Of a DNA stretch of 5,299 nt, positions 4,685 through 5,299 are shown one piece after another. The stretch's first letter is position 1. Each line of letters starts with the position of its first letter. The notes under the pieces were generated by a model. The model saw only the letters and a list, made by a program, of their open reading frames with translations, searched no databases and was not told the DNA's origin. Location of the stretch: NCBI GenBank assembly GCA_031284105.1, contig JAITAN010000089.1, positions 1 to 5,299 of the forward strand, in the 5' to 3' direction. Source of the stretch: Treponema sp. (GTDB taxonomy: Bacteria > Spirochaetota > Spirochaetia > Treponematales > Breznakiellaceae). A program made the position numbers and the translations under genes.

Positions 4685-5299
4685 CTACTTTATGTCCTGC
4701 CGCTTGAACAGCGCGCAGCCTACGGCGGTAGTAAGCGTAACGAAACCGATGCTCACCGCCGCGCCCATCGCAAGAAACAGCGGGTTGCGTAATTCATCGT
4801 TCAGGCGGGTTACATAATACTGGGGAATGAACGGCGCGATGCCGTTCAGCGCATCAAAAGCGCTGCATATTGCAACCAGTACGCCGGACGCGACGACGAT
4901 GATGATTCCGACTGCCGCGGTTATCACGATGTTCGGTATCAAAAAGGCGAGCAGACAGGCAATTCCGGCATAGGTGAAGTGATACAGAAACTGCATGAAG
5001 AACACCGTGAGCGTGTCCCGCAGGAAACCGGCGCCGGTCCCGAAGCCATAGGCAGCGGTAAACCCCGCGATGAATGTTACGCACGAGAGGAGCATACACA
5101 GCGCAAGCAGCGCCGCGGAGACGGCCAGCTTTGCCAGATAGTATTTTGTCCGCGAAATCCCTATGCAGAGCGCGTTCCGAATCGTTCCCCGGCTGAACTC
5201 CGTTGAAATAAAAAGTCCGGCAAAAACAGCGGCGGTAAACCCGTAGAGGTTCGACAGGACCGCAAGCGCCCCCGCGCCCACATGACCCGCCGGTTCAAA
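4685..5299 (-). CDS. ABC-2 type transporter permease, 5' end outside the window
   Basis: The frame is open from the window edge (F-E-P-A-G-H-V-G-A...), so the true start lies upstream; a GTG at 5281 is in frame but is not credible as a start because coding continues above it. The 204 visible residues hold about five hydrophobic segments. The stretch E-F-S-R-G-T-I-R-N-A-L-C-I-G-I-S-R-T-K-Y-Y-L-A-K-L is the recognisable signature of ABC-2 permeases of the bacitracin/lantibiotic-export and NatB-like type, where an amphipathic helix docks the ATPase. It ends K-R-Q-D-I-K and TAG (4687-4685). An ATP-binding subunit is expected just upstream, beyond 5299. The transporter may export a peptide, lipid or ion; the substrate cannot be read. 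It is the first visible gene of the five-gene operon. Confidence 0.88.
   Translation of the reverse strand, partial: FEPAGHVGAGALAVLSNLYGFTAAVFAGLFISTEFSRGTIRNALCIGISRTKYYLAKLAVSAALLALCMLLSCVTFIAGFTAAYGFGTGAGFLRDTLTVFFMQFLYHFTYAGIACLLAFLIPNIVITAAVGIIIVVASGVLVAICSAFDALNGIAPFIPQYYVTRLNDELRNPLFLAMGAAVSIGFVTLTTAVGCALFKRQDIK

Noticed and set aside
4207..4707. 166-codon open frame on the plus strand
   Set aside because: It is antisense to the outer-membrane protein gene, with an Arg/Gly/Asn-rich low-complexity product and no recognisable domain. A shadow of a GC-rich gene.

Overview
The window looks like chromosomal DNA of a Gram-negative, anaerobe-like bacterium. A Treponema-type spirochaete is my best guess. 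It rests on the style of the proteins (short secreted and lipidated envelope proteins, an outer-membrane barrel, phage tail proteins with Y-N-G repeats) and not on any marker gene, so treat it as moderate to weak. Every supported gene is on the minus strand, so the biological order runs from high to low coordinates.

Right half (5299 to 2304): a tight, apparently intact five-gene operon. In order of transcription it holds an ABC-2 type permease (5' end outside the window), a secreted beta-barrel-like outer-membrane protein, a lipoprotein, a small membrane polyferredoxin of the NapH/COG0348 type, and a small secreted lipocalin-like protein. Stops and starts lie within 13 bases of each other or overlap (GTGA overlap at 3228-3225, 8-base overlap at 2675-2668). 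The combination of transporter, envelope proteins and membrane-bound Fe-S electron carrier suggests an envelope-associated redox or transport function, but no substrate can be read from the sequence.

Junction (2303 to about 2030): an 8-bp perfect inverted repeat directly after the last operon stop, then a 60-codon Cys/His-rich reading frame of unknown status, then five 21-bp tandem repeats.

Left half (about 2134 to 12): a decaying prophage tail module. A baseplate J-like C-terminal fragment overlaps by ATGA the start of a tail adaptor protein, which continues in the same frame into a long Y-x-G repeat tail-fibre-like region. This second gene carries two in-frame TAG codons; one lies exactly where an internal duplicate of the same segment has TGG (Trp). 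Near its 3' end a 61-bp unit is present three times. Because 61 is not a multiple of 3, the extra copies push the gene out of frame, and removing two copies would restore a clean ending at a TAG at 30-28, just before the ribosome site of the next gene. The repeats also form a double-hairpin element, with a diverged fourth copy whose stem shows a compensating base-pair change.

I see no RNA gene, CRISPR array, insertion sequence, attachment site or clear promoter. The most unusual content is the broken, repeat-rich tail gene and its 61-bp element.
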